A stretch of 64,000 nucleotides of DNA from Chitinophagales bacterium (GTDB lineage: Bacteria > Bacteroidota > Bacteroidia > Chitinophagales > Chitinophagaceae), in assembly GCA_015655015.1 (NCBI GenBank), contig JAATFV010000090.1, forward strand, positions 1 to 64,000, in the 5' to 3' direction. Within the stretch, counting starts at the first letter, position 1, and each line of letters starts with the position of its first letter. The translations under genes were made by a program, and so were the position numbers. This document shows positions 27,761 through 36,585 of the stretch, in pieces. The notes beneath the pieces are model-generated. The model was not told the DNA's origin. It made no database searches and saw only the letters and a program-made list of their open reading frames with translations.

Positions 27761-28435
27761 ATGTCGCGTCTGTTTTATATAGTCATATTATTTACCTTCC
27801 TGTCTTTTGTCAAGGCACCGGCCGGTCCTCCCCTGCTTTCGGGCAATCCCGTCAAAGGGCAGGATCTCACTGTCTCCTATTCAATCGAGCTGAAATCAAA
27901 AAAAAGGAATACAGGACTTGGCGAAACCTATAATGGCGGGGTACAAACAATCTTTGCCGGAGACCACCAGGTCAGGCTTCGGCTGGTCAGCCTGATGCGG
28001 ATGCAGAGTATTTTCATTTTGCCGGATAGCAAACAACGGGTGACTATTTTGAAGGAATCCGGGAAGGACAAGTATAAATCTTATTTAACGGAGGAAGATT
28101 GGAAACTTTATAATCAGAAATATGAAGGAGTTGTCTGCCGGTTCACCGATGACTCCGTCCGTATTTTAAATTATGTCTGTAAAAAAGCTATTCTCACCCT
28201 GAAGAATAGAAAAAATATCACGGTTTATTACACTCCTGCCATTCAAAAACCGGCGTTGTCCGATGTAGAGCCTCTCTTCGCTTCTATCCCAGGACTTGTT
28301 CTGAAGTATGAGTATACTTACAGAAAGGGGACGATCAGCTATACGGCTACGATGGTGAGCCGTAGTTCCATAAATCCCGATGTTTTTGCTGTTCCGGAAA
28401 ATGGGTTTCCTCTTAAGAAATATACTGCCGGATAA
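27761..28435 (+). CDS. Secreted protein of unknown function
   Basis: 224 residues with a signal peptide (FYIVILFTFLSFVKAPAG). The mature part is rich in beta strands (LTVSYSIELKSKKRN, HQVRLRLVSLMRM, YKYTYRKGTISYTATM-like) and ends with SINPDVFAVPENGF, which recalls GLPGLI or DUF4412-type periplasmic proteins. It lies 58 bases downstream of the sigma/anti-sigma pair on the same strand and may be part of that operon. Function unknown. Confidence 0.65.
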   Translation: MSRLFYIVILFTFLSFVKAPAGPPLLSGNPVKGQDLTVSYSIELKSKKRNTGLGETYNGGVQTIFAGDHQVRLRLVSLMRMQSIFILPDSKQRVTILKESGKDKYKSYLTEEDWKLYNQKYEGVVCRFTDDSVRILNYVCKKAILTLKNRKNITVYYTPAIQKPALSDVEPLFASIPGLVLKYEYTYRKGTISYTATMVSRSSINPDVFAVPENGFPLKKYTAG

Positions 28436-28455
28436 GGGATGATCGCAGTGACCGC

Positions 28456-29586
28456 TCAGGCGATCAGATGGGGGACGAAACGGCTCAGATTATCCGTCAC
28501 GAGACTATTCGCCTCCCGGATCCCCATGCCTGCCGGCTCCTGCCCGACGATCCAGCTCCCGATAACGGGATAATGACCTCCAAAAGAAGGGAGGGAGAAT
28601 AGTTCCTGGTAAATATATCCTTCCTTGCCATATTCCCCTGCTGTCTGTTGCAGCAGGGTATTGTTCTGCACTATTTCTATATTAGCCCCTTCCCTGGAAA
28701 GGATGGGCTTTTTCACATAGTTCGTCAGGGACCCGCTCCCGAAATAAGCCGGTAAAAGATAAGGGCAATCGGGGTATAGCTCCCATAGTACCGGCAGGAT
28801 CGCTTTATTGGAAAGGAGCATTTTCCAGGCAGGCTCCACCCAATAGGTCCTGTTCCTGTCCTTCAGAATATTTTCTCCAAATTCATCCTTGACCATCCAT
28901 TCCCAGGGGTATAGCTTAAAGATGTTTTTGACTGGCCTATCCTCCATATCTACGAAGGATTGTGTATCCTGGTCCCAGCCAATATCATCTATAAATATAA
29001 GCTTGGTATCCAGGCCTCCCTGGATGGCGCAGTCCCGCATGTATTCGGTATTTGTCAGGTCCTCCAGGGACTGCTTGACACAGGAGAAATGCAAGGTGCC
29101 GGGGTAAAGATAGTTCTTCAGATATTTCCAGTAAGCGATCAGCTTTTCGTGGATACTGTTGAACTGGTCTTTGCTTTTATCAAAATCCTGCAGCCAGAAC
29201 CATTGTACGATACCTGCCTCATACAGGCTCGTGGGTGTATCTGCATTAAATTCCAGGAGTTTCAGCCGGCCCTCCTTATAGGAAAAGTCAAACCGTCCAT
29301 AGATAGCCGGATGATCTTCCATCCAGGTCTTTTCGATGTAAGGGATGAAGGAGTCCGGAATGGCGAATTTACTGTACAGCTTGTTATCCATAACATGTTG
29401 CACGGCTCCCAGGCAGAGGTCCCATAATTCAGCGGAAGCTTTTTCGATGAACAGTATTTCGTCCATCCTGAACTCATAGTAGGCGCTCTCATCCCAGTAA
29501 GGAACATTCGTGGTATGAAATCCAAATCCCAGCTGTTCGACTGCAGCCTGCCAGTTATTTCGCGGATTGGTAATGATCCTTTGCAT
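28456..29586 (-). CDS. Glutathionylspermidine synthase-family ATP-grasp protein (YgiC-like)
   Basis: 376 residues. Family motifs include AIYGRFDFSYKEGRLKLLEFNADTP-like glutamate and asparagine positions (written here in part), FKLYPWEWM, and GREGANIEIVQNN-like ATP-grasp loops (SREGANIEI). Such proteins form amide bonds with ATP; YgiC itself has no proven product. The two lipoprotein genes just upstream on the same strand resemble the ygiB-ygiC arrangement of enterobacteria, where a lipoprotein precedes the ligase. Confidence 0.85.
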   Translation of the reverse strand: MQRIITNPRNNWQAAVEQLGFGFHTTNVPYWDESAYYEFRMDEILFIEKASAELWDLCLGAVQHVMDNKLYSKFAIPDSFIPYIEKTWMEDHPAIYGRFDFSYKEGRLKLLEFNADTPTSLYEAGIVQWFWLQDFDKSKDQFNSIHEKLIAYWKYLKNYLYPGTLHFSCVKQSLEDLTNTEYMRDCAIQGGLDTKLIFIDDIGWDQDTQSFVDMEDRPVKNIFKLYPWEWMVKDEFGENILKDRNRTYWVEPAWKMLLSNKAILPVLWELYPDCPYLLPAYFGSGSLTNYVKKPILSREGANIEIVQNNTLLQQTAGEYGKEGYIYQELFSLPSFGGHYPVIGSWIVGQEPAGMGIREANSLVTDNLSRFVPHLIA

Positions 29587-29602
29587 GTTTGATTTTTTTT
29601 AC

Positions 29603-29938
29603 CTAAGAAGATACGGAATATGCGCCTCTGCCAAAGCCGCCGCGGATGACACTGCTTTTATAACCGTTGCTGCCGATGTTGCTGCTTTCGTGAATCGCAT
29701 CGGAATAATATCCGGTCCTCCGGTAATATCCATTATAATAGTTGCCATAAGGGCGAAAGGCATAATACCATAATAACGCAGAACCCAGATGGGGACTATA
29801 AGCACGTGAATAGGGGGCGGTACTATCGCTGCGGATATAGGTATGGTTGTTGCCGTTCTGCCAATCATTATTGGGCCGGTGGCAACCTGCCAGCAGCGCG
29901 GTTATTAAAAGGAGCTCTATGTGTTTCGTCTTCTTCAT
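29603..29938 (-). CDS. Small Tyr/Gly-rich lipoprotein, possible YgiB counterpart
   Basis: 111 residues with a lipobox (ITALLAGC, cysteine at 19). The mature part is rich in Tyr, Gly, Ser and Asn and ends with VIRGGFGRGAYSVSS, which resembles the RGGFG tail of YgiB/DUF1190 proteins. It lies 16 bases before the YgiC-like ligase gene. The link to DUF1190 rests on this tail, the lipobox and the neighbourhood. Confidence 0.6.
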   Translation of the reverse strand: MKKTKHIELLLITALLAGCHRPNNDWQNGNNHTYIRSDSTAPYSRAYSPHLGSALLWYYAFRPYGNYYNGYYRRTGYYSDAIHESSNIGSNGYKSSVIRGGFGRGAYSVSS

Positions 29939-29953
29939 GGGAGTTCCGGAAAT

Positions 29954-30280
29954 TCACTTGACGGTGATGAAAATTTCGTAGTCTTTTTTAACGCTTACAT
30001 TTTTAGTGTCTCCGTCGGCATTTTCGGCGGTCGTATTTTCTATCCCCAATGCCGGGATCGTGTCCTGGTGGGTGACCGTCTTGTATTCGCTGAAATTGAC
30101 CCATATTTTATGCGTGGTCAGTAATACGTCATGGGTGCTGTCCGCATGTTGGACGGTGACGGAGGTCTCTACGGAACCGGCTTTATTGATCGTGTCGGTA
30201 ACATCCTCCTTTTTGTCGCTGCAGGAAACCAGCAGGAACAGGACGGTGATCAGCGATAGTTGTAAGGTTATTAAACGCAT
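29954..30280 (-). CDS. Small lipoprotein of unknown function
   Basis: 108 residues with a lipobox (LFLLVSC, cysteine at 20) and a mature domain of alternating strands (VTVQHADSTHDVLLTTHKIW, VKKDYEIFITVK). It is 15 bases upstream of the Tyr-rich lipoprotein on the same strand and probably opens the lipoprotein-ligase operon. No family recognised. The 190-base gap upstream to 30471 shows nothing else. Confidence 0.6.
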   Translation of the reverse strand: MRLITLQLSLITVLFLLVSCSDKKEDVTDTINKAGSVETSVTVQHADSTHDVLLTTHKIWVNFSEYKTVTHQDTIPALGIENTTAENADGDTKNVSVKKDYEIFITVK

Positions 30281-30471
30281 ATCGGGTAGCTAATTTGCCA
30301 GTCTTTTTTATGGCGCATAAAGATACTGTTATGAATAGAATGATGAAAAGGCAAGTTATTTTATCAGGGCCTGCCCGGCAATAATTATCCATGAAAGTAC
30401 GGTATCGGTGATCAAATGCAGGTTTTGGGGTGTATCCGCGGGAAAACCCGAATTACAGGAGGACAATCTCC

Positions 30472-31875
30472 TCAGGCAAGCCCCGTCTCGTAATGCAATT
30501 CCGGGATCTCCGTGTCGACAAAGCCCTTCCGGATCAATCTTTCTTTAAACGCCTGCTGCACATCATATTCGCCATGCACGATGAATAATCGTTTTACCAG
30601 GTGGGGATCCTGGCAGGACAGGAACTGACTAAGGTCCTCATAATCGCCGTGAGCGCTCATGCTGCGGATGCTGCCGACTTCGGCATGTACTTCATGTAAT
30701 ATGCCGAAAATATGTACTTCTTTAGCTCCGGCCATCAGCCGGCCGCCCAGGGAGTGGGGTTCGCAATAGCCCACCAGCAATACCGTGTTCCGTGAATTCT
30801 CGATATTGTTGCTGATATGGTGTTTGACCCTGCCTGCATCGGCCATGCCGCTGGCAGCAATAATGACACAGGGCTCATTCCGGTAGTTCAGCTGTTTGGA
30901 TTCTTCCACGGATTTTATATACTTCAATCCTTCAAAAGCAAAGGGGTCGTTGTCCGTCTCCAGGATCCTTTGAATAGTATTATTGAAGTATTGCGGATAT
31001 TTCTTTACGATCTCCGTGGCGGCAATACTGAGCGGGCTGTCCACAAAATAGGCCAGTTTTGGGAGGCGGCGCTCCAGTTCCAGCTGATTGAGCGCAAAGA
31101 GGATCTCCTGCGTGCGTCCTACGCTGAATGCAGGGATGATGAGCTTTCCTTTTTTCTCCAGGCAGGTCCTTTCGATCCATTTTAATAACAGGTCCGGAGT
31201 AGTATCGGCCGGATCGTGCAGGCTATTACCATAGGTGGATTCAATGAGAATGTAGTCCGCTTGCGGAAATTCTTCCGGGGATTTTAAAATAACGTCCCGG
31301 TAACGTCCCACATCTCCGCTGAAGGTGAGGCGGGTCTCCTTATTATCTTCCCGGATCCTGAGATGGACGGCTGCACTGCCGATGATATGTCCTGCATCGG
31401 TATACAGCACCTGGACATTCTCGTCGATGGTATGCCAGGTGTCATATTCCACGGTGGTGAAGAGCTGCATGGCCTGTTCTGCATCTTTCTCATCGTAAAG
31501 GGGCAGCAGGTAAGGCAATCCTTCCGCTTTTCTCCGCCGGTTGACGTATTTGATATCGTCCTGCTGAATGCCTGCAGAATCTTCCAGCAGGATAGCCGTC
31601 AGCTCTTTTGTAGCCGGCGTGCAGAATACTTTTCCGTTAAAACCATCTTTCACCAGTTTGGGGATCAGTCCGCTATGATCGATATGCGCATGGGAAAGAA
31701 TGAGGTGCGTTACTTCTGAAGGAGTAAAACCCCAGTTACGGTTGAGCACATCCGTCTGTGCCCCCAGCCCCTGAAACATACCGCAATCCAATAAATATTT
31801 TTTTCCGTTCTTTAAAGACAATAAATGTTTGGAGCCGGTAACCGTTCTTGCAGCGCCGTGAAAAGCTATTTTCAT
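30472..31875 (-). CDS. Beta-CASP metallo-beta-lactamase-fold hydrolase (CPSF/YSH1-like)
   Basis: 467 residues. The MBL metal motif SHAHIDHSG is at about residue 59, with FSGDVGRY and STYGNSLH following. The beta-CASP part has PAFSVGRTQEILF, IIAASGMADAGRVKHHI and the C-terminal SAHGDYEDL. The set matches bacterial homologues of the 3'-end RNA-processing nuclease family. It probably cleaves RNA, but the bacterial substrates are not established. It is monocistronic by position. Confidence 0.92.
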   Translation of the reverse strand: MKIAFHGAARTVTGSKHLLSLKNGKKYLLDCGMFQGLGAQTDVLNRNWGFTPSEVTHLILSHAHIDHSGLIPKLVKDGFNGKVFCTPATKELTAILLEDSAGIQQDDIKYVNRRRKAEGLPYLLPLYDEKDAEQAMQLFTTVEYDTWHTIDENVQVLYTDAGHIIGSAAVHLRIREDNKETRLTFSGDVGRYRDVILKSPEEFPQADYILIESTYGNSLHDPADTTPDLLLKWIERTCLEKKGKLIIPAFSVGRTQEILFALNQLELERRLPKLAYFVDSPLSIAATEIVKKYPQYFNNTIQRILETDNDPFAFEGLKYIKSVEESKQLNYRNEPCVIIAASGMADAGRVKHHISNNIENSRNTVLLVGYCEPHSLGGRLMAGAKEVHIFGILHEVHAEVGSIRSMSAHGDYEDLSQFLSCQDPHLVKRLFIVHGEYDVQQAFKERLIRKGFVDTEIPELHYETGLA

Positions 31876-32330
31876 TTGATCTCGTTTGTTTTTCTAATTG
31901 CCAAATGGAGGGCTGTGCCGTTCATTTGATTCTTGTTTGTCCTTAGGGGTTCAAGATACCGATTTTCAGGATTAGTATCCTTCCGGCGACCCTCAAAGGT
32001 AAATGTAATGAAAAAGAAGGTAAAAAAAGTACCGTTATCCTCTAGCGAATTTATTTATAAATCATTCATTTCTTTTCGATCGATTACCAGGAGTAATTAC
32101 CTCATGTATCTATATACTCATCGCTTATACATTTTCTATTTATTGATTTAAAGTCCGATCTTTTTTCAAACGGTAATTCCCGAAGATATACCTCATGTAC
32201 TCCTGCAAAAAGCACTACTTTGTATTCTCGTCTATGGTACATAGTTACCCTTATCCTGCTGGTCATACCAGGCAACCAGGCTCTTGCGCCCGGACCATGG
32301 CGGGCAACTCCGTAAACCAAACCAATACAT
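31876..32330. other. Intergenic region with a possible signal-peptide remnant
   Basis: 455 bases without an intact gene. At 32190-32316 an ATG frame (MYSCKKHYFVFS) passes, after a one-base shift, into RLWYIVTLILLVIPGNQALA and then stops. Together these look like the signal peptide of a lost secreted protein, lying directly in front of the large repeat protein gene. The rest is AT-rich and shows no other feature. Confidence 0.35.
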
Positions 32331-35300
32331 ATGAATATTTCGTTACTCAAAAGAAGGTATAATAGCTATATTATATCCTTCATTTTACTATCGTCCGTTG
32401 TCGGCGGCCAGGCCTACGCGTCGCCGGCCTGCCCGATAATTACTAATCAATTCCAGGCTGCCAACGGGGCCACCGTCGATAATAGCGCCACCGGCTGGTC
32501 CGCGGATGCATCGGCCCTTACCACCCCTCATCCCACAGGTTTTTATTTTGCCGTGAAGTCCAACCGTTTTACCGCTACCAACCTGGGTGGAGTGGGCATC
32601 GTTACTTCAAAAGTGTTCTCCATTCAAGGCTACCAGTCTCCCCAGGTATCCGTCAAGATCACGTCTGAGGGAAACCCCAACAGTAACGAGTACGTTGAAT
32701 TTTACTATAAACTGGACGGAGGATCCCCGGTATTGGTCGCACGGCAAACGGGTTCTGTGCCCAGCCTCACTTTTACCTCCCCCGTTCTCAGCGGCAATAA
32801 CGTTCAGCTGATCGTCAAGCTCTATAATTATAACAATGGAAGCGGCGCCAACTCGAATTATTATATCGAGCGGTACGATGTTTTCCAGACAAAAGGGCCT
32901 TGCACACCCGGTAATCCTACTATCACCGTGACCCCAACCGGTACCAATGGCGGGGTGCTGACCTGTTCCAATACCTCTACTACGTTATCGGCCACTCCGT
33001 CTTCCGGAGTTTCTTATTTCTGGACAGGACCTAATAATTTCTCTACCACTTCAGCGACCCCAACGGTATCTGTTACAGGAACCTATACCCTGATCGTGAC
33101 GGCTCCTACTACCCCGGTAACCTGGGGAACCCGCACTTTTACCGTCACGACCAATACCACGCCGCCTGCAAATGTAGGGATCACCGGCAATACGGTGCTG
33201 GCCTGTTCCAATGCAAGCACCACGCTGACAGGCAGCTCCGGAACCACCGGCGCCACTTTCACCTGGACCGGGCCCAACAGCTTCAGGGCCACCGGAGCGG
33301 CCGTCACTATCGCCGTACCGGGCACTTATACGGTCACAGCTACCCATCCCGCTACCGGCTGTACCGCGACGGCCTCTGTCGTCGTAACACAAACCAACAC
33401 CGCACCGACGGGGCTGGGAGCCAGCAACACCGGACCGCTCACCTGTTCCGCCACCAGCGTTTACCTCCAGGCCACTGCCAACCCCGGTTCCGGAGTAAGC
33501 TTCGCCTGGACCGGACCCAACGGCTTCACCGCATCTGGAACCAACATTCCCACCAGCATACCGGGGACCTATACGCTGACCGCTACCAACACGACGACCG
33601 GCTGTGCGGCTACCACCACCACCATCGTGACGCAGAATTCTACGCCTCCGGAAGGGGTGACAGCCACGAACACCGGGCCGCTGACCTGTTCCACCACGAG
33701 CGTGAACCTGCAGGGCGCTTCCACCTCTTCAGGCGTTACCTTCAACTGGACAGGGCCCAACGGCTTCACCGCGTCAGGAACCAGTCTTTCCACCTCCATA
33801 CCGGGAACGTATACACTTACTGTCACCAATGCCTCCGGCTGTACCACGACGGCTTCCACCATCGTGACGCAGACCGCCACTCCTCCGGAAGGTGTAACGA
33901 TCACCCCAGCCAACGGATCTACTGTCCTGACCTGCGCTAATAATTTTATTGGCCTGACGGGCAGTTCATCCACTCCGGGAGTCAGCTATAGCTGGACAGG
34001 ACCCGACAACTTTACCGGCAACGCTATCAGCACCACGGTATTCAACCCGGGTGTCTATACTCTGACGGTATCTAACGGGACAGGCGGGTGCGCTTCGACG
34101 GCATCTATTACCATTACCCAAAATATCGCAGCGCCGGTAGCTGTAGCATCTACCCCTTCTGCGGCATCGCTGACCTGCGCAAACCCGAATGTGACCCTGA
34201 CGGCCAGTTCCGCCACCGCCGGAGTAACCTATAGCTGGGCAAGCTCCAATGGTTTCTCTGCCAGCGGAGTCACCGCCAACGTAGGAGCAGCAGGCACTTA
34301 TATCCTGACGGCCACAGACCCGACCAATGGCTGCACGACCAGTACTGCTGCCACCATTACCCAGGATTTCACGCCCCCGGCCGGAATCATCGCCATCAAC
34401 AATGGTCCGCTGACCTGTGCCAAACCCATCGTCCTGCTGACAGGCTATTCTTCCACTCCCGGAGTCACTTACCGCTGGACAGGCCCCAATAGCTTTACCG
34501 ACACTACGGCAACTCCGTCAGTAAGCACCCCGGGGACCTATACGTTAAAGGTGACCAACCCGGTCAATGGGGGCAATGGCTGCAGCGCCACTGCCAATAC
34601 CATCGTAGCGCGGGATACTACCTCTCCGACAGGACTGCTGATAAGCAGCTTGCCCGCCGTCCCCCAATTGACCTGCACCAATACCAGTGTAAGCCTGACA
34701 GCCAGTTCCTCCCTCCCCGGAACGAACTTCAGCTGGACCGGCCCGAATAGCTTTACTTCTGCTGCCGCTGCTATCAGCATCGGCGTCCCGGGCGTCTATA
34801 CGGTCACGGCGACCAATACAGCCACTGGTTGTACTTCCAGTCTGGCTACCCATGTTATACAGAATATTACGCCTCCGGCCAACCTGTCGACACTCAGCAA
34901 TCCGCTCACTGCGACGCTGACCTGTGCCACGAACAGCATAGACCTGACAGCGAGCTCGGACGTCGCCGGTGCAAATTACAGCTGGTCAGGCCCCAACAGC
35001 TTTACCGGCAATACGGCTACCGCCACCGTGACGGATCCGGGTACCTATACGGTCACTGCTACGGATCCTGCCAATGGCTGTACTTCGACGGCCAACGCCA
35101 TCATTACGCAAAATATCACTGCCCCCGCAGGGCTGAAGAGCATTCCGGCTACCGGCCAGATCACCTGTATTAATCCCACTGTGGTGCTGACCGGCAGCGC
35201 TACTACGACAGGCGTCAGCTATAGCTGGACAGGTCCGAATAATTACACCGCAGCCGGAGCTGCCGCAACGATCACTGTTTCGGGCGTGTACACGGTCAAA

Positions 35301-36203
35301 GCCACGGATCCGACCAACGGCTGCACCAGCACGGCTACCGGCATAGTCACCAGGAATATCAATGCACCGAGCGGCGTGACGGCCAGCAGCAGCGACGTAA
35401 TAAGCTGCTTCACTCCCAGTGTATTTGTAACGGGCACCAGCACTACCAGCGGGGCAACCTTTAGCTGGACAGGTCCGGACGGGTTCACAGCCACTACGGC
35501 CAGTGCGGAAACGGATATACCGGGTAATTACACATTAGTGGTGACCAACCCGGCTAACGGCTGCACCACCACGGTCCCTACCAGTGTAGTGAGCAATACC
35601 ACGCCTCCCGGAGGAGTAACAGCAACCAACTCCGGTCCCCTCAATTGCATAAATACCAGTGTCACCCTAACGGGCGCCTCCACCACACCCGGAGCAATAT
35701 ACACCTGGGTAGCCCCGAATAATAGTTTGATCCAGGGTGCTACCGCCAGCGTCTCCGTCCCGGGCGCTTATACTTTAGTGGTCACTGACCAGGGTAATGG
35801 TTGCGCCTCCACCGCCTCGACTACAGTGGCACAGAATACGACTGGCTGTATGGGCTCTTCGGCACAGGTCAGGGGTTCTATGCCAGGAGCAGCCGCTGCC
35901 CTGGATACGAACAGCACACAGAGTCTCGCCGGCGCAGCGGGATTTGTATACAAGGCCTGGCCCAATCCATTCAGCGACCAGGCGTTTATCGAATTCCAAT
36001 CGCCCGAAAGCTCCCTGGTGACTGTGGAGATCTACAACAATTTAGGTATCCGGGAAAAGATCCTTTTCAACAGCACCGTTGTCGCACACCAGTCCTACAA
36101 GCTGGAGCTGGATAAAGGAAATCTCTCTGCCGGAATCCATTTTTGTATTATCCGGAGTCAAGGCAAAGTATATACCACCAAACTGATATTGCTGAAGCAA
36201 TAG
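32331..36203 (+). CDS. Giant secreted repeat protein with twelve Ig/PKD-like repeats and T9SS sorting domain
   Basis: 1290 residues with a signal peptide ending near GGQAYA. Residues about 35-190 are a beta-sandwich-like domain. Residues about 195-1165 hold twelve repeats of about 80 residues. Each has a LTC cysteine, a central SWTGPNSF-type motif, a PGTYTLTATNP strand and a NGCTSTA cysteine, so each repeat probably has its own disulfide. Residues about 1200-1290 are a type A T9SS sorting domain (WPNPFSDQAFIEF, YKLELDKGNLSAGIH, GKVYTTKLILLK). It is exported by T9SS and probably attached to the surface as an adhesin or scaffold. Codon use is GC-rich and repetitive. Confidence 0.9.
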   Translation: MNISLLKRRYNSYIISFILLSSVVGGQAYASPACPIITNQFQAANGATVDNSATGWSADASALTTPHPTGFYFAVKSNRFTATNLGGVGIVTSKVFSIQGYQSPQVSVKITSEGNPNSNEYVEFYYKLDGGSPVLVARQTGSVPSLTFTSPVLSGNNVQLIVKLYNYNNGSGANSNYYIERYDVFQTKGPCTPGNPTITVTPTGTNGGVLTCSNTSTTLSATPSSGVSYFWTGPNNFSTTSATPTVSVTGTYTLIVTAPTTPVTWGTRTFTVTTNTTPPANVGITGNTVLACSNASTTLTGSSGTTGATFTWTGPNSFRATGAAVTIAVPGTYTVTATHPATGCTATASVVVTQTNTAPTGLGASNTGPLTCSATSVYLQATANPGSGVSFAWTGPNGFTASGTNIPTSIPGTYTLTATNTTTGCAATTTTIVTQNSTPPEGVTATNTGPLTCSTTSVNLQGASTSSGVTFNWTGPNGFTASGTSLSTSIPGTYTLTVTNASGCTTTASTIVTQTATPPEGVTITPANGSTVLTCANNFIGLTGSSSTPGVSYSWTGPDNFTGNAISTTVFNPGVYTLTVSNGTGGCASTASITITQNIAAPVAVASTPSAASLTCANPNVTLTASSATAGVTYSWASSNGFSASGVTANVGAAGTYILTATDPTNGCTTSTAATITQDFTPPAGIIAINNGPLTCAKPIVLLTGYSSTPGVTYRWTGPNSFTDTTATPSVSTPGTYTLKVTNPVNGGNGCSATANTIVARDTTSPTGLLISSLPAVPQLTCTNTSVSLTASSSLPGTNFSWTGPNSFTSAAAAISIGVPGVYTVTATNTATGCTSSLATHVIQNITPPANLSTLSNPLTATLTCATNSIDLTASSDVAGANYSWSGPNSFTGNTATATVTDPGTYTVTATDPANGCTSTANAIITQNITAPAGLKSIPATGQITCINPTVVLTGSATTTGVSYSWTGPNNYTAAGAAATITVSGVYTVKATDPTNGCTSTATGIVTRNINAPSGVTASSSDVISCFTPSVFVTGTSTTSGATFSWTGPDGFTATTASAETDIPGNYTLVVTNPANGCTTTVPTSVVSNTTPPGGVTATNSGPLNCINTSVTLTGASTTPGAIYTWVAPNNSLIQGATASVSVPGAYTLVVTDQGNGCASTASTTVAQNTTGCMGSSAQVRGSMPGAAAALDTNSTQSLAGAAGFVYKAWPNPFSDQAFIEFQSPESSLVTVEIYNNLGIREKILFNSTVVAHQSYKLELDKGNLSAGIHFCIIRSQGKVYTTKLILLKQ

Positions 36204-36217
36204 TCCTTCTAATAGAT

Positions 36218-36263
36218 ATCACCGGGAGAAAACAGGCGCATCACCCGCCAGTCTCCCGGTGAT
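36218..36263 (+). terminator. Hairpin downstream of the repeat protein gene
   Basis: ATCACCGGGAGA (36218-36229) pairs perfectly with TCTCCCGGTGAT (36252-36263), and GGCG/CGCC pair inside the loop. There is no long T-run, so it is either a terminator without a strong U-tract or an RNA-stabilising hairpin. It lies 15 bases after the stop codon. Confidence 0.6.
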
Positions 36264-36585
36264 TCTTACAATTAAAGCCCACCGCCCGGTACATGAAAAA
36301 TACCAGCCCCGGACGCAATAGTGTTTTTAAAGTAGACCGGACCTCGGGTCCCATCATGCTGGCCTGGTCTCACCAGGGGTAATCTTTTAGCTATTTAGCG
36401 GGAATCCCGTAAGTATAAGCGCCTAAGTGTATTTACTGACGCTACCGTATAACCGATTCATTCTAACCCAGTAGGGATATGCGTATGAAAAAAAACGTAT
36501 GAATGCAATTTAAATTTGATGCGCATTAAAAAAACAAGCTACTATTTTGTATGTTTATACTCTGCAATAATCAATATCTGAACCC
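36264..36585. other. Intergenic region before the second T9SS protein gene
   Basis: 322 bases with no supportable gene. The last 100 bases are AT-rich and probably contain the promoter for the next gene, but no clear consensus box stands out. Confidence 0.4.

Noticed and set aside
32102..32350. Minus-strand frame in front of the repeat protein
   Set aside because: It overlaps the probable promoter and start of the large gene and has no family features.
32940..35830. CRISPR-like regular repeats
   Set aside because: The periodic 240-bp units are coding repeats of the T9SS protein, not short repeats with spacers.
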